From: a virus
DNA: 54,733 nucleotides
Direction: 5' to 3' (one strand)
Virus record (IMG/VR): IMGVR_UViG_3300046492_000612
Span: 1-54,733 of that record
In this document: one piece after another, positions 48,471 to 54,733 of the stretch
Position numbering within the stretch: position 1 is the stretch's first letter
Layout: each line of letters begins with the position of its first letter
The notes under the pieces: generated by a model
What the model was told of the DNA's origin: nothing
The model's database searches: none
Seen by the model: only the letters and a program-made list of their open reading frames with translations
Program-made: the position numbers and the translations under genes

Positions 48471-48777
48471 CGTCACACGGCGCAGCAAGGCGGCCAGGCT
48501 GCAAGAGGAAGACCTCCGCCTCAAGGTCAGGCCCGGCACCAAGCAGGCGCTGGCCGAGCTGATGCAGTGGGCAGAGATCGAGGAACAGGGCGAGGCGCTG
48601 ACGCTGATGATTCATCATCTGCATGGGCTGGGGCCTGAGCGGGCCCGGGCGTTGCTCGAAGTGCCGCGCCACAAATACGTACCTACGCATTCTGTGGCGC
48701 TGGCCTTTGAGCGCAAGAGCATGCTGATGATCACGCAGGATTCGGGAGATGAGGTTATCCGGCCGGAGCGGATATAA
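48445..48777 (+). CDS. RHH-like early protein carrying an in-frame palindromic element
   Basis: A 110-residue protein. A basic start (QQQRDVTRRSKAARLQ) and DLRLKVRPGTKQALAELMQWAEIEEQGEALTLMIHHL resemble a ribbon-helix-helix DNA-binding domain. Residues 74-86 (PRHKYVPTHSVAL) are encoded by the 36-bp repeat, copy D. GGAG precedes the start. Its end overlaps a minus-strand gene by 23 bases. Confidence 0.65.
   Translation: MAMNQQQRDVTRRSKAARLQEEDLRLKVRPGTKQALAELMQWAEIEEQGEALTLMIHHLHGLGPERARALLEVPRHKYVPTHSVALAFERKSMLMITQDSGDEVIRPERI
48665..48701 (-). repeat. 36-bp palindromic element, copy D (inside a gene)
   Basis: Arms CGCGCCAC and GTGGCGC. The final base of the right arm differs and the centre has diverged, but the layout and the core (TACGTACCTACGCAT) align with copy C. 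Confidence 0.75.
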
Positions 48778-49054
48778 CGATCCATAGGTCATACAGCATT
48801 GGAATCAGCTGAAAGAGCGCGGCAACTGCAGCAGCGAGTGCACCCTTTGAGCCCAGGCGACTCTGCAGTCTAGAAGAAGCGAACACCGCAACCTCTTTGC
48901 CATCAACCTCAATACCAATTTCATCTGTACCTGGTGTGATGTCCGAAAAAGGAACTTCGGCTATAGATGATCGGTACCAATACGCACAGGAAACAAATCC
49001 TGAAATTACAGATGCAAGGCTGCAAAACGCCTTAGTGGCGACCATCAGTTCCAT
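48755..49054 (-). CDS. Minus-strand membrane protein within the plus-strand operon
   Basis: A 99-residue protein with two hydrophobic segments (residues about 9-28, KAFCSLASVISGFVSCAYWY, and 70-95, GALAAAVAALFQLIPMLYDLWIVI) around a polar loop. It is lower in GC than its neighbours and opposite in direction, as for an accessory gene. Its 5' side has a hairpin CACCGA-GATA-TCGGTG at 49121. Role unknown; membrane proteins of this kind can exclude other phages (inference). Confidence 0.65.
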   Translation of the reverse strand: MELMVATKAFCSLASVISGFVSCAYWYRSSIAEVPFSDITPGTDEIGIEVDGKEVAVFASSRLQSRLGSKGALAAAVAALFQLIPMLYDLWIVISAPAG

Positions 49055-49160
49055 TTTTGGCTATCCCAGCTTGCATAAGCGAAGAACGCATTCAACCCCA
49101 TCCCCACCCAATTTGCCACTCACCGAGATATCGGTGATGGCGCCTGCAATGGAGATTGCC

Positions 49161-49721
49161 ATGAGCAGCTACTTCTACAAGACCACCGCCCCGGCCGTGA
49201 TGGCCGCGATCCAAGCCTGGGACGCCAAGCGTGCCGGGTTCGATGCCAAGCGCGAAAAGCTGAAGGACGTGTTTGGCGGCCCGGGCTCGCCGATGCATTC
49301 CGGCAACGACAACTACGTCGGCGGCGTGAAGATCAGCGCCAGCCGCGACCTGGATGTGCACTGGTGCCGCCCGGACGAGTACGGTTACCGCGCCTTGCGC
49401 AGTGCTGCGAAGCCGGGAAAAGGTGCTACCAAGGAAGCGCGCGCGGCCTACAAGGCCGAGCACGAACGGCTGCAGGCGCTGTGGAAAGAGCATTGCCCGG
49501 ACAGGATCAGCAAGGACGATGTGTGGAAGGCGATCGGCATCGACTGGGGCAGCGTGTGGCTGTCCGGCGGCGTCTTCTTCCAGCACGACGGCGTCGCCTA
49601 CCTGCACCTAGGGTTCCAGCTCAAGCCCGACGGCTCGCAGGCAGAGGGTGCTGTCGAGATACTGTCCAGCGAACTCGAAGCGGCGCGCCAGGCAGTCCTT
49701 GAGCAGCGCAAAGCAGCATAA
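49161..49721 (+). CDS. Early protein, unknown
   Basis: A 186-residue protein starting MSSYFYKTTAPAVMAAIQAW, with SGNDNYVGGVKISASRDLDVHWCRPDEYGYRALR and WLSGGVFFQHDGVAYLHLGF. Not recognised, but common in pattern among Pseudomonas phages. GGAG six bases upstream of this ATG; the open frame further upstream is antisense to the membrane protein gene and is rejected. Confidence 0.7.
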   Translation: MSSYFYKTTAPAVMAAIQAWDAKRAGFDAKREKLKDVFGGPGSPMHSGNDNYVGGVKISASRDLDVHWCRPDEYGYRALRSAAKPGKGATKEARAAYKAEHERLQALWKEHCPDRISKDDVWKAIGIDWGSVWLSGGVFFQHDGVAYLHLGFQLKPDGSQAEGAVEILSSELEAARQAVLEQRKAA

Positions 49722-49733
49722 CGGGAGATTGCC

Positions 49734-50285
49734 ATGAAGGTCGAGACCTCGACTGTGACCAAGCTGTACATCACTGGCGCCGTGAACCTGGACCCTATCA
49801 CGGTGTTCCTCGAAGACTTCGAGCCCAAGCGCGGCAAGATCACTGTCAGCTGCTGGGGCAAAAGCTGGACGGCGTTCTGGGGTGGAATGTGGGACGGCAT
49901 GACCGTCGGCCAGTTCTTCCGCGAGCTCAATGCGAACTACATCATCGGCTATTTCGATTCGCAGATGCGCTCGCGGCAATTCAGTGGTGAGGCGCTTGCC
50001 GAAAAGGCGCGGCGCCAGGTGCTGAGGCAGCGCAGAACGTTCTGCTATGACCGGGACGAAGCGCGCGAGCTGTACGACGAGGCCGAAGATCTGAGGGATT
50101 CTGGATCCATCGACCACCTCCATGGCGCGCACAGCGAGCTGATGACCAAGCTGTTCGGTGATGAGTGGTGGCACTTGGCATCGGACAACGACGCTACGGA
50201 GCCAAACCCCGACTACGTCTACCTCGAACGCATCATCGCTGCGGTGCAGCAGGCCCTGGCCGAACCGGTAGCCGCAGCCGCCTAA
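49734..50285 (+). CDS. Early protein, unknown
   Basis: A 183-residue protein starting MKVETSTVTKLYITGAVNLD, with VSCWGKSWTAFWGGMWD and a helical C-terminal half (ARELYDEAEDLRDSG). Not recognised. Twelve bases after the previous gene with GGGAG upstream. Confidence 0.65.
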   Translation: MKVETSTVTKLYITGAVNLDPITVFLEDFEPKRGKITVSCWGKSWTAFWGGMWDGMTVGQFFRELNANYIIGYFDSQMRSRQFSGEALAEKARRQVLRQRRTFCYDRDEARELYDEAEDLRDSGSIDHLHGAHSELMTKLFGDEWWHLASDNDATEPNPDYVYLERIIAAVQQALAEPVAAAA

Positions 50286-50355
50286 CCCTCCCCTTACCTT
50301 CACCTATAACGCTGAACGCCTCGGCAGGCGGGCGGCTGTCCGAAAGGAATGCCCC

Positions 50356-51222
50356 ATGAACCCCTATCACATCACCGGGCCCGCGCAGATCGGCTTCAGT
50401 GGCGGCCGAAGCTCCGGCTACATGCTCTATCACATCCTCGAAGCGCACGGCGGCCAGCTGCCGGCAGGGGTTCACGTCACGTTCCAGAACACCGGGAAAG
50501 AACGCGACGAGACTCTCGACTTCATCCATAGGTGCCAGCGGCATTGGGATGTGCCCATCACCTGGCTCGAATTTGATGCAGTTTACGGACAGGGCCTGAG
50601 CTGGAAGGTTGTCAGTTACGAGACCGCCAGCAGGAACGGCGAGCCTTTCGACTTGATGCTGAAGTACTACACGGATTATCGGCGAGAGGAAAAAGACGAG
50701 CCCGCGATCCTGCCGAACCCGGTCAATCGCATGTGCACCGACCGCATGAAGATCAAGGCCAGCACCTGGTTCATGCGTGACGTTCTGGGGCTGAGCTCTT
50801 GGGATGCGATCATTGGAATTCGCGCAGATGAGCCGCGGCGATACCACCGCATGATGGCTGCCAACGAAAAAGGCGGCAATCGTTGGGAAAACGTCACGCC
50901 GATGTTCCAGGCCGGCGTGCTGAAAGCTGACGTAAATAGCTTCTGGGCGCGCCAGCTCTTCGACCTTGGCATCGATTCAGACCTGGGTAACTGCGACCTC
51001 TGCTTCCTTAAGTCGCCGGACAAAATCCTGCGTGCCATCGTTGAAAACCCCGAGTCAGCTCGCTGGTGGATCGACGCTGAAGAGCGCACCGGCCAGGTAT
51101 TCAGGCGCGACCGCCCGAACTATAAAACCCTGGCCTGGATGGCCGAACAGCTGGGCCGACAAATATCGCTAGACCTCGATTTTGCTCAAGAAGATATCGC
51201 CGACTGCATGTGCGGAGATTGA
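50356..51222 (+). CDS. PAPS reductase-like PP-loop protein
   Basis: A 288-residue protein of the adenine nucleotide alpha hydrolase group. PP-loop FSGGRSSGYM (residues 14-23), VTFQNTGKERDETLDFI near 42, NPVNRMCTDRMKIKA near 127, and GNCDLCFLKSPDKI and ADCMCGD near the end. The Cys pairs suggest an Fe-S cluster or zinc. Proteins of this group occur in phages and in DNA sulfur modification (DndC), but no Dnd partners are here. The substrate is not known. Confidence 0.82.
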   Translation: MNPYHITGPAQIGFSGGRSSGYMLYHILEAHGGQLPAGVHVTFQNTGKERDETLDFIHRCQRHWDVPITWLEFDAVYGQGLSWKVVSYETASRNGEPFDLMLKYYTDYRREEKDEPAILPNPVNRMCTDRMKIKASTWFMRDVLGLSSWDAIIGIRADEPRRYHRMMAANEKGGNRWENVTPMFQAGVLKADVNSFWARQLFDLGIDSDLGNCDLCFLKSPDKILRAIVENPESARWWIDAEERTGQVFRRDRPNYKTLAWMAEQLGRQISLDLDFAQEDIADCMCGD

Positions 51223-51225
51223 CGC

Positions 51226-51360
51226 ATGACCCCCACCCCACAGCAACAACTCAAGCGCATAGCCGAGCTGGAAGCAGCCGGCCTTCTAAAAAGAATCGTA
51301 GGTTACGGACAGCTCAGCCCTGTAGAGCGGCTGGCGATAGCACGGGGGAAGAAATCGTGA
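51226..51360 (+). CDS. 44-residue early protein, unknown
   Basis: Starts MTPTPQQQLKRIAELEAAGL and ends ARGKKS. Helical, basic. It lies three bases after the PP-loop gene stop and overlaps the next gene by GTGA. Not recognised. Confidence 0.5.
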   Translation: MTPTPQQQLKRIAELEAAGLLKRIVGYGQLSPVERLAIARGKKS

Positions 51361-51545
51361 GCAAGCCACGCATTAAAAAGGCTGGATCCTTGTGGAGTTG
51401 CAGCGGCATGGGCCAAACGGGCTTGGGCGCTACACCGAATGGCGCATGGGGCAACTGGAGGCACAGGGTTTGGGAGGCCAATATCTCCGCGATGGTGTCG
51501 ATCCGCGCCAAGCCATGGGAATACGGCCCAGTGAGGGCCGGTTGA
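51357..51545 (+). CDS. 62-residue early protein, GTG start
   Basis: Reads MSKPRIKKAGSLWSCSGMGQ, then WGNWRHRVWEAN and ends KPWEYGPVRAG. GTG start in a GTGA overlap. Similar short Trp- and Gly-rich proteins occur in Pseudomonas phages; role unknown. Confidence 0.55.
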   Translation: MSKPRIKKAGSLWSCSGMGQTGLGATPNGAWGNWRHRVWEANISAMVSIRAKPWEYGPVRAG

Positions 51546-51646
51546 TGACCCTACTCCCCTACCTCGGCGCCTGGTTCGCCGCCTCATGCATCGCCGGCCC
51601 GCTCCTGGGTCGCGCCATTCGCCAATCTGCAGTCGTCGCCCGATAA
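51545..51646 (+). CDS. 33-residue membrane protein
   Basis: Starts MTLLPYLGAWFAASCIAGPL and ends SAVVAR. One hydrophobic helix at about residues 3-23. The ATG shares a base with the previous stop (TGATG). Unknown. Confidence 0.5.
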   Translation: MTLLPYLGAWFAASCIAGPLLGRAIRQSAVVAR

Positions 51647-51703
51647 CTCCAGATCTACACCACCTTCTAATTTGTCTGCCGCTTTGGCGGTGAGGTATTC
51701 GTT

Positions 51704-52048
51704 ATGTCTGAAGATCGTGAAATAGTGGAACTGGCGGCCAAGGCAGTTGGCGCGCAAGCGTGGGAGCCTTCATTCAAGGGTGACCACAGGAAATTCACCG
51801 CTGAAGGTTTCAGCGGATGGTTTAGCCCTCTGGAGTTCAAGGATCACGCCCTCACCCTTGCGGTCCTGCTGAACATTGATATTGAGTTTGGCGATGATAC
51901 CGTTGCGGTGAAGTGGGTAGATCGGCGCGGCAATCCCGGAAAGCTAAAGGATGTACTAGCCATATGCTACCGAGGCGGAAACAAGATTAAGGCAACTTGC
52001 CGCGCTATTACCCGAGCAGCATCAGAGATCGGGAGAGCCATGCCATGA
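51704..52048 (+). CDS. Early protein, unknown
   Basis: A 114-residue protein (SEDREIVELAAKAVGAQAWE, GWFSPLEFKDHALTLAVLL). An alpha/beta phage protein with no known role. GAGG upstream; ATGA overlap with the next gene. Confidence 0.65.
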   Translation: MSEDREIVELAAKAVGAQAWEPSFKGDHRKFTAEGFSGWFSPLEFKDHALTLAVLLNIDIEFGDDTVAVKWVDRRGNPGKLKDVLAICYRGGNKIKATCRAITRAASEIGRAMP

Positions 52049-52200
52049 TCAGCCGCGGCAACTTCGAACAGGCCTACGCCGAGGATAACAACTGCACCGT
52101 CCAGTGGTGCCAGAGCCAGCGCATCACCAACGGCAGCTATCTGGACCGGTATCTGGCCAGAGCCTGGCACTGGTGGCAGCGCGGGCAGGAGGCGGCATGA
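52045..52200 (+). CDS. 51-residue early protein, unknown
   Basis: Starts MISRGNFEQAYAEDNNCTVQ, ends HWWQRGQEAA. Overlaps both neighbours by ATGA, which fixes its start. Not recognised. Confidence 0.6.
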   Translation: MISRGNFEQAYAEDNNCTVQWCQSQRITNGSYLDRYLARAWHWWQRGQEAA

Positions 52201-52655
52201 GCGCACCTATCGAACCCCAGGACTACATCTACGGCGTGAAAGTGGTGCAGATCGAGGATTTGCGGGTTGCCCGAGGCCTGACCCGCCGGCCTTCATCGTC
52301 GTGCAAGCACAAGAAGATCGTCTACGACGACAAAGAGCGTCGGTGCTGGTGCAGCGACTGCGAGGCCGAGGTTGAGCCGTTCGACGCATTCCTCGGGCTG
52401 GTGGAGGTTTTCAGCGCTGGAGCCGCCTCACTCAAGCGCCGTCACCACGAATTGGCCGAAGCCGAACAGTTCCAGGTACGCAGTCGGGCAGCCAAGGTTT
52501 TGGACGAGGCTTGGCGCAGCACCAAGACCGCACCGCTGTGCCCGCACTGCAATACCGCCATTCTTCCCGAAGACGTAGTCGATGGCGTGGCCAAGGCCTC
52601 GAAAGCCCTGGTGCTCGCCGCGCGCAAGCGACAGAACCCGACCAAGCCAGCATAA
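52197..52655 (+). CDS. Zinc-binding-like early protein
   Basis: A 152-residue protein with SCKHKKIVYDDKERRCWCSDC near residues 36-55 and APLCPHCNTAI near 118, two cysteine-histidine clusters typical of zinc sites. The middle is helical. Start set by the ATGA overlap. Role unknown. Confidence 0.65.
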   Translation: MSAPIEPQDYIYGVKVVQIEDLRVARGLTRRPSSSCKHKKIVYDDKERRCWCSDCEAEVEPFDAFLGLVEVFSAGAASLKRRHHELAEAEQFQVRSRAAKVLDEAWRSTKTAPLCPHCNTAILPEDVVDGVAKASKALVLAARKRQNPTKPA

Positions 52656-52706
52656 CCCCCTCACTTCAACTTGAGCCTGCCGGCGACCGGCGGGCGGAGC
52701 ATTGCC

Positions 52707-53354
52707 ATGCCCAACCACATCACCAACAAAGTCCAAGCCCCGAAGGAAGTGCTGGCCACCCTGCTGAACGCAGAGGGCCGGATCGATTTCAACACCATCA
52801 TCCCCTTCACCGGGAAGTTTGAGTGGAATGGCATCGATGGTCTGGCCGAGACCTGTGCCGAGGCGATCAGCGGCGCTCCCCTTAACGATCACCCGCTGAT
52901 TGCGCACATGCAACGGGATAGCAGGTCGCGGGCCTCGGTAGCTGGCTGCAGCGATGAGCAGTTCGAACAATTCGTCCAGATGCTGCGCAACAAGCGGGCT
53001 ACCGGCTACTTGCATACCTTGGACTTCGCCATCGACAAATGGGGCACCAAGTGGAACGCCTACGACCAGCTGGCCGACCTTGACGAAGGCATCCTTCAAT
53101 TCGACACCGCCTGGGCTTGCCCAAAGCCAGTGTTCCAAGCGCTCTCTGCGCTGCACCCAGAATCGGAGATTACCGTGCGCTTCGCCGACGAAGACCTCGG
53201 TAGCAACTGCGGGACCTTGGTGTTCAAGGCCGGCGAGGTCCTCTCATCGGACGTGGCGGGCAACTGGAACGAGATGAGCACCGAAGACCAGGAAAAATGG
53301 ACGGCATTCGCGCGCGAGCTTACCGGGCGCACCGCTGACGAAGACGACGAATAA
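52707..53354 (+). CDS. YubB-type ferredoxin-like phage/plasmid protein
   Basis: A 215-residue protein starting MPNHITNKVQAPKEVL, then IDFNTIIPF, and later DFAIDKWGTKWNAYD and FDTAWACPKPVFQALS. This is the DUF1281/YubB-like pattern found on plasmids and phages, with a ferredoxin-like fold and no known activity. GGAG upstream decides the start. Confidence 0.75.
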   Translation: MPNHITNKVQAPKEVLATLLNAEGRIDFNTIIPFTGKFEWNGIDGLAETCAEAISGAPLNDHPLIAHMQRDSRSRASVAGCSDEQFEQFVQMLRNKRATGYLHTLDFAIDKWGTKWNAYDQLADLDEGILQFDTAWACPKPVFQALSALHPESEITVRFADEDLGSNCGTLVFKAGEVLSSDVAGNWNEMSTEDQEKWTAFARELTGRTADEDDE

Positions 53355-53390
53355 CCCCTTCTGCCGCCACTGGGCGGCCATGGAGTCACC

Positions 53391-53669
53391 ATGGTGAGGT
53401 ACAAAACCGTTGAGCAGTTCTCCCGCGAATCGGGGTATACGCCTGACGCTATCAGAACGAAAATCCGCGACGGCAAATGGCCGAAGCACCTCGTTTGGCG
53501 CAAAGCGCCAGACGGCCGAATCTTGATTGACGTTGAAGGATATTACTCATGGGTAGAGATGGGGGAGGCGTCCGCGCCTCATCTGCAAGTAGTATCGAAA
53601 TCACATTCCAGTACCAGGGCGTCCGCTGCCGCGAGCGGATCTCGCTCAAGCCCACCGCCGCTAACCTGA
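53391..53669 (+). CDS. xis: Excisionase-like protein
   Basis: A 92-residue protein. The first 55 residues (VEQFSRESGYTPDAIRTKIRDGKW, LVWRKAPDGRILIDVEGYYSWVE) match the winged-helix phage excisionase pattern. It would bend DNA at attR and steer the integrase to excision. GGAG precedes the ATG. Its 3' end overlaps the integrase gene by 121 bases in another frame, so the low-complexity tail may not matter. Confidence 0.83.
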   Translation: MVRYKTVEQFSRESGYTPDAIRTKIRDGKWPKHLVWRKAPDGRILIDVEGYYSWVEMGEASAPHLQVVSKSHSSTRASAAASGSRSSPPPLT

Positions 53670-54733
53670 AAAAGGCGGAACAGCACAAGGCGGCAGTCGA
53701 GTATTCAATTGCCGCGGGCACATTCGACTATGCGGCAACTTTCCCAAAGTCAAAGCGTGCGGAAGCGTTTCGGCTGGTAGACGACAGGCAGAGCGTTGCC
53801 ACCTATTTGACGGAATGGCTGGAGCGGAAAGCGCCGACTATCAAATCCAGCACCCTGGCTTACTACAAGACCACCATCAATTCAGTGCTCATTCCAATGT
53901 TCGGCAGTTTGTCGTTGAGTGCGCTTTCGAAAAAGGTGGTTCGCGAGAAGATGGCGACGTACCTGGTCAGCAATAAAACCCTGACCAACGTCCAAAGCTG
54001 CTTCCGGTCTGCATTGAGCGATGCTGTTGAGGATGAAATCCTAGAGTTAAACCCGCTATCAGGTTGGGCCTACAAGAACCGTGAGCAGCTGAAAGAAGAG
54101 GATGATGTCGATCCGTTCACCCGGGAGGAGCAGCTGGCAATTCTAGCGGCCGCGCGCGGTGACACTTGGCCTCAGCTGCAGTTTTCTTTCTGGACGGGGC
54201 TCAGGCCCAGCGAACTCATTGCGTTGGAGTGGGGGGATATCGATTGGATCGCGGGGGAAATAAGGATCGTCCGGGCCAAGACCCGAGCCGCAAAGGAACC
54301 CGAGTCCACCAAGACGGCTTCGGGAAGGCGCACCGTGAAGTTGCTGGCCCCGGCGCGAGAGGCATTGCTGAAGCAAAAAGAGCTGACCTTCCTTGCTGGC
54401 GGTAGAATCTTCCTGAACCCGATCACGAACGAACCCTGGAAGCATGCCGGGTACATCTACCGGGTGATATGGACACCAGCCATGAAAAAGTCGGGGGTAA
54501 GGTATCGGCGACCCTATCAGAGCCGCCACACCTATGCGTCGATGATGCTGTCTGCTGGCGAGCACCCGATGTGGGTAGCAAAGCAGCTCGGCCACAAAGA
54601 TTGGACGATGATCGCCAAAGTTTATGGCCGGTGGATGCCCTCAGCCGATGTAGGCGCAGGAGGGCGTGCCGAGGCACTTTTCGCCGGTAATGCCAACGTT
54701 ATGACAGCATCTGCTCTAGACCCCGCGCTTTAA
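53549..54733 (+). CDS. int: Tyrosine integrase
   Basis: A 394-residue tyrosine recombinase. Arm-binding domain GVRASSASSIEITFQYQGVRCRE at the start (DUF3596 type), core-binding domain at about 80-175, catalytic domain with Arg219 (TGLRPSE), Lys255, Arg326 (YQSRHTYAS, Tyr replacing the usual box II His), His349 (LGHK) and nucleophile Tyr359 (KVYGRW). AAGGA lies eight bases before the ATG. The gene ends at the window edge, so attP or attL is just outside. Confidence 0.96.
   Translation: MGRDGGGVRASSASSIEITFQYQGVRCRERISLKPTAANLKKAEQHKAAVEYSIAAGTFDYAATFPKSKRAEAFRLVDDRQSVATYLTEWLERKAPTIKSSTLAYYKTTINSVLIPMFGSLSLSALSKKVVREKMATYLVSNKTLTNVQSCFRSALSDAVEDEILELNPLSGWAYKNREQLKEEDDVDPFTREEQLAILAAARGDTWPQLQFSFWTGLRPSELIALEWGDIDWIAGEIRIVRAKTRAAKEPESTKTASGRRTVKLLAPAREALLKQKELTFLAGGRIFLNPITNEPWKHAGYIYRVIWTPAMKKSGVRYRRPYQSRHTYASMMLSAGEHPMWVAKQLGHKDWTMIAKVYGRWMPSADVGAGGRAEALFAGNANVMTASALDPAL

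Noticed and set aside
48897-49160. Upstream extension of the gene at 49161
   Set aside because: Antisense to the membrane protein gene; the extension has no family-like pattern and GGAG supports the inner start.
50356-51222. DndC of a DNA phosphorothioation system
   Set aside because: No DndA, B, D or E partners in the window; only the PP-loop family can be supported.
54700-54733. Attachment site at the integrase end
   Set aside because: No direct repeat with the left end of the window was found; the site must lie beyond the edge.
1-54733. CRISPR arrays, insertion sequences, rRNA or tRNA genes
   Set aside because: No regularly spaced repeats, transposase genes or RNA gene signatures were seen on reading both strands.

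Overview
The window is a nearly complete temperate siphophage genome, most probably a prophage of a Pseudomonas species. This rests on the DUF1654-type protein at 41124-41435, the high-GC coding style, and the pairing of a lambda-like tail module with a Pseudomonas-style early region. The species and integration site cannot be read because the window stops at the integrase stop codon. No host housekeeping gene, tRNA, IS element or CRISPR array was found.

Layout. 1-29.5 kb is almost entirely minus-strand late genes. Read in transcription order from 29.4 kb downwards they are: a candidate late promoter followed closely by a terminator; a small membrane protein and a lipoprotein; two holin-like membrane proteins; TerS and TerL; DUF4055-type portal; Mu F-like minor head protein; connector; scaffold; major capsid; head-tail connectors; and tail genes in lambda order (Z-like, U-like, V-like, G/GT frameshift pair, H tape measure, M, L, K, I, J). 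Fibre genes, a GH19 endolysin, nested Rz/Rz1 spanins and a SPRY-domain protein close the operon. A three-gene accessory cassette with mixed strands interrupts the tail genes between I and K.

29.5-35.4 kb is the minus-strand early right operon: Cro, two small DNA-binding-like proteins, Rha, a replisome organizer, an Ea22-like protein, NinB, NinG, and an unrecognised gene in the position of the Q antiterminator. 35.43 kb holds a plus-strand CI-type repressor with an S24 peptidase domain, and the CI/Cro operators lie between the two genes.

36.3-41.4 kb is a lysogeny or accessory region: two lipoproteins, a tandem family of small paralogues with a broken third copy, an exported protein next to a YafO-family toxin, and a convergent two-gene cassette that has been duplicated with one member broken by a stop codon. 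A second operator/promoter cluster at 41.55 kb matches the CI operators and is followed by a boxA-like site. It probably starts the plus-strand early left operon (42.5-54.7 kb). That operon holds many small phage proteins, a Sak4-like ATPase, an SSB-like protein and a DnaQ/ExoX-like exonuclease (a recombination set), a PAPS-reductase-like protein, excisionase and tyrosine integrase.

The most unusual signal is a 36-bp imperfect palindrome (arms CGCGCCAC / GTGGCGCG) found four times, at 27177, 34435, 37653 and 48665. Two copies lie in intergenic DNA and two lie inside genes without breaking the reading frame. Other notable features are the duplicated cassette with its pseudogene, two equal-length paralogous lipoproteins in separate accessory loci, the YafO toxin with an unusual neighbour, and a recurrent terminator plus Shine-Dalgarno boundary module in front of several late genes.
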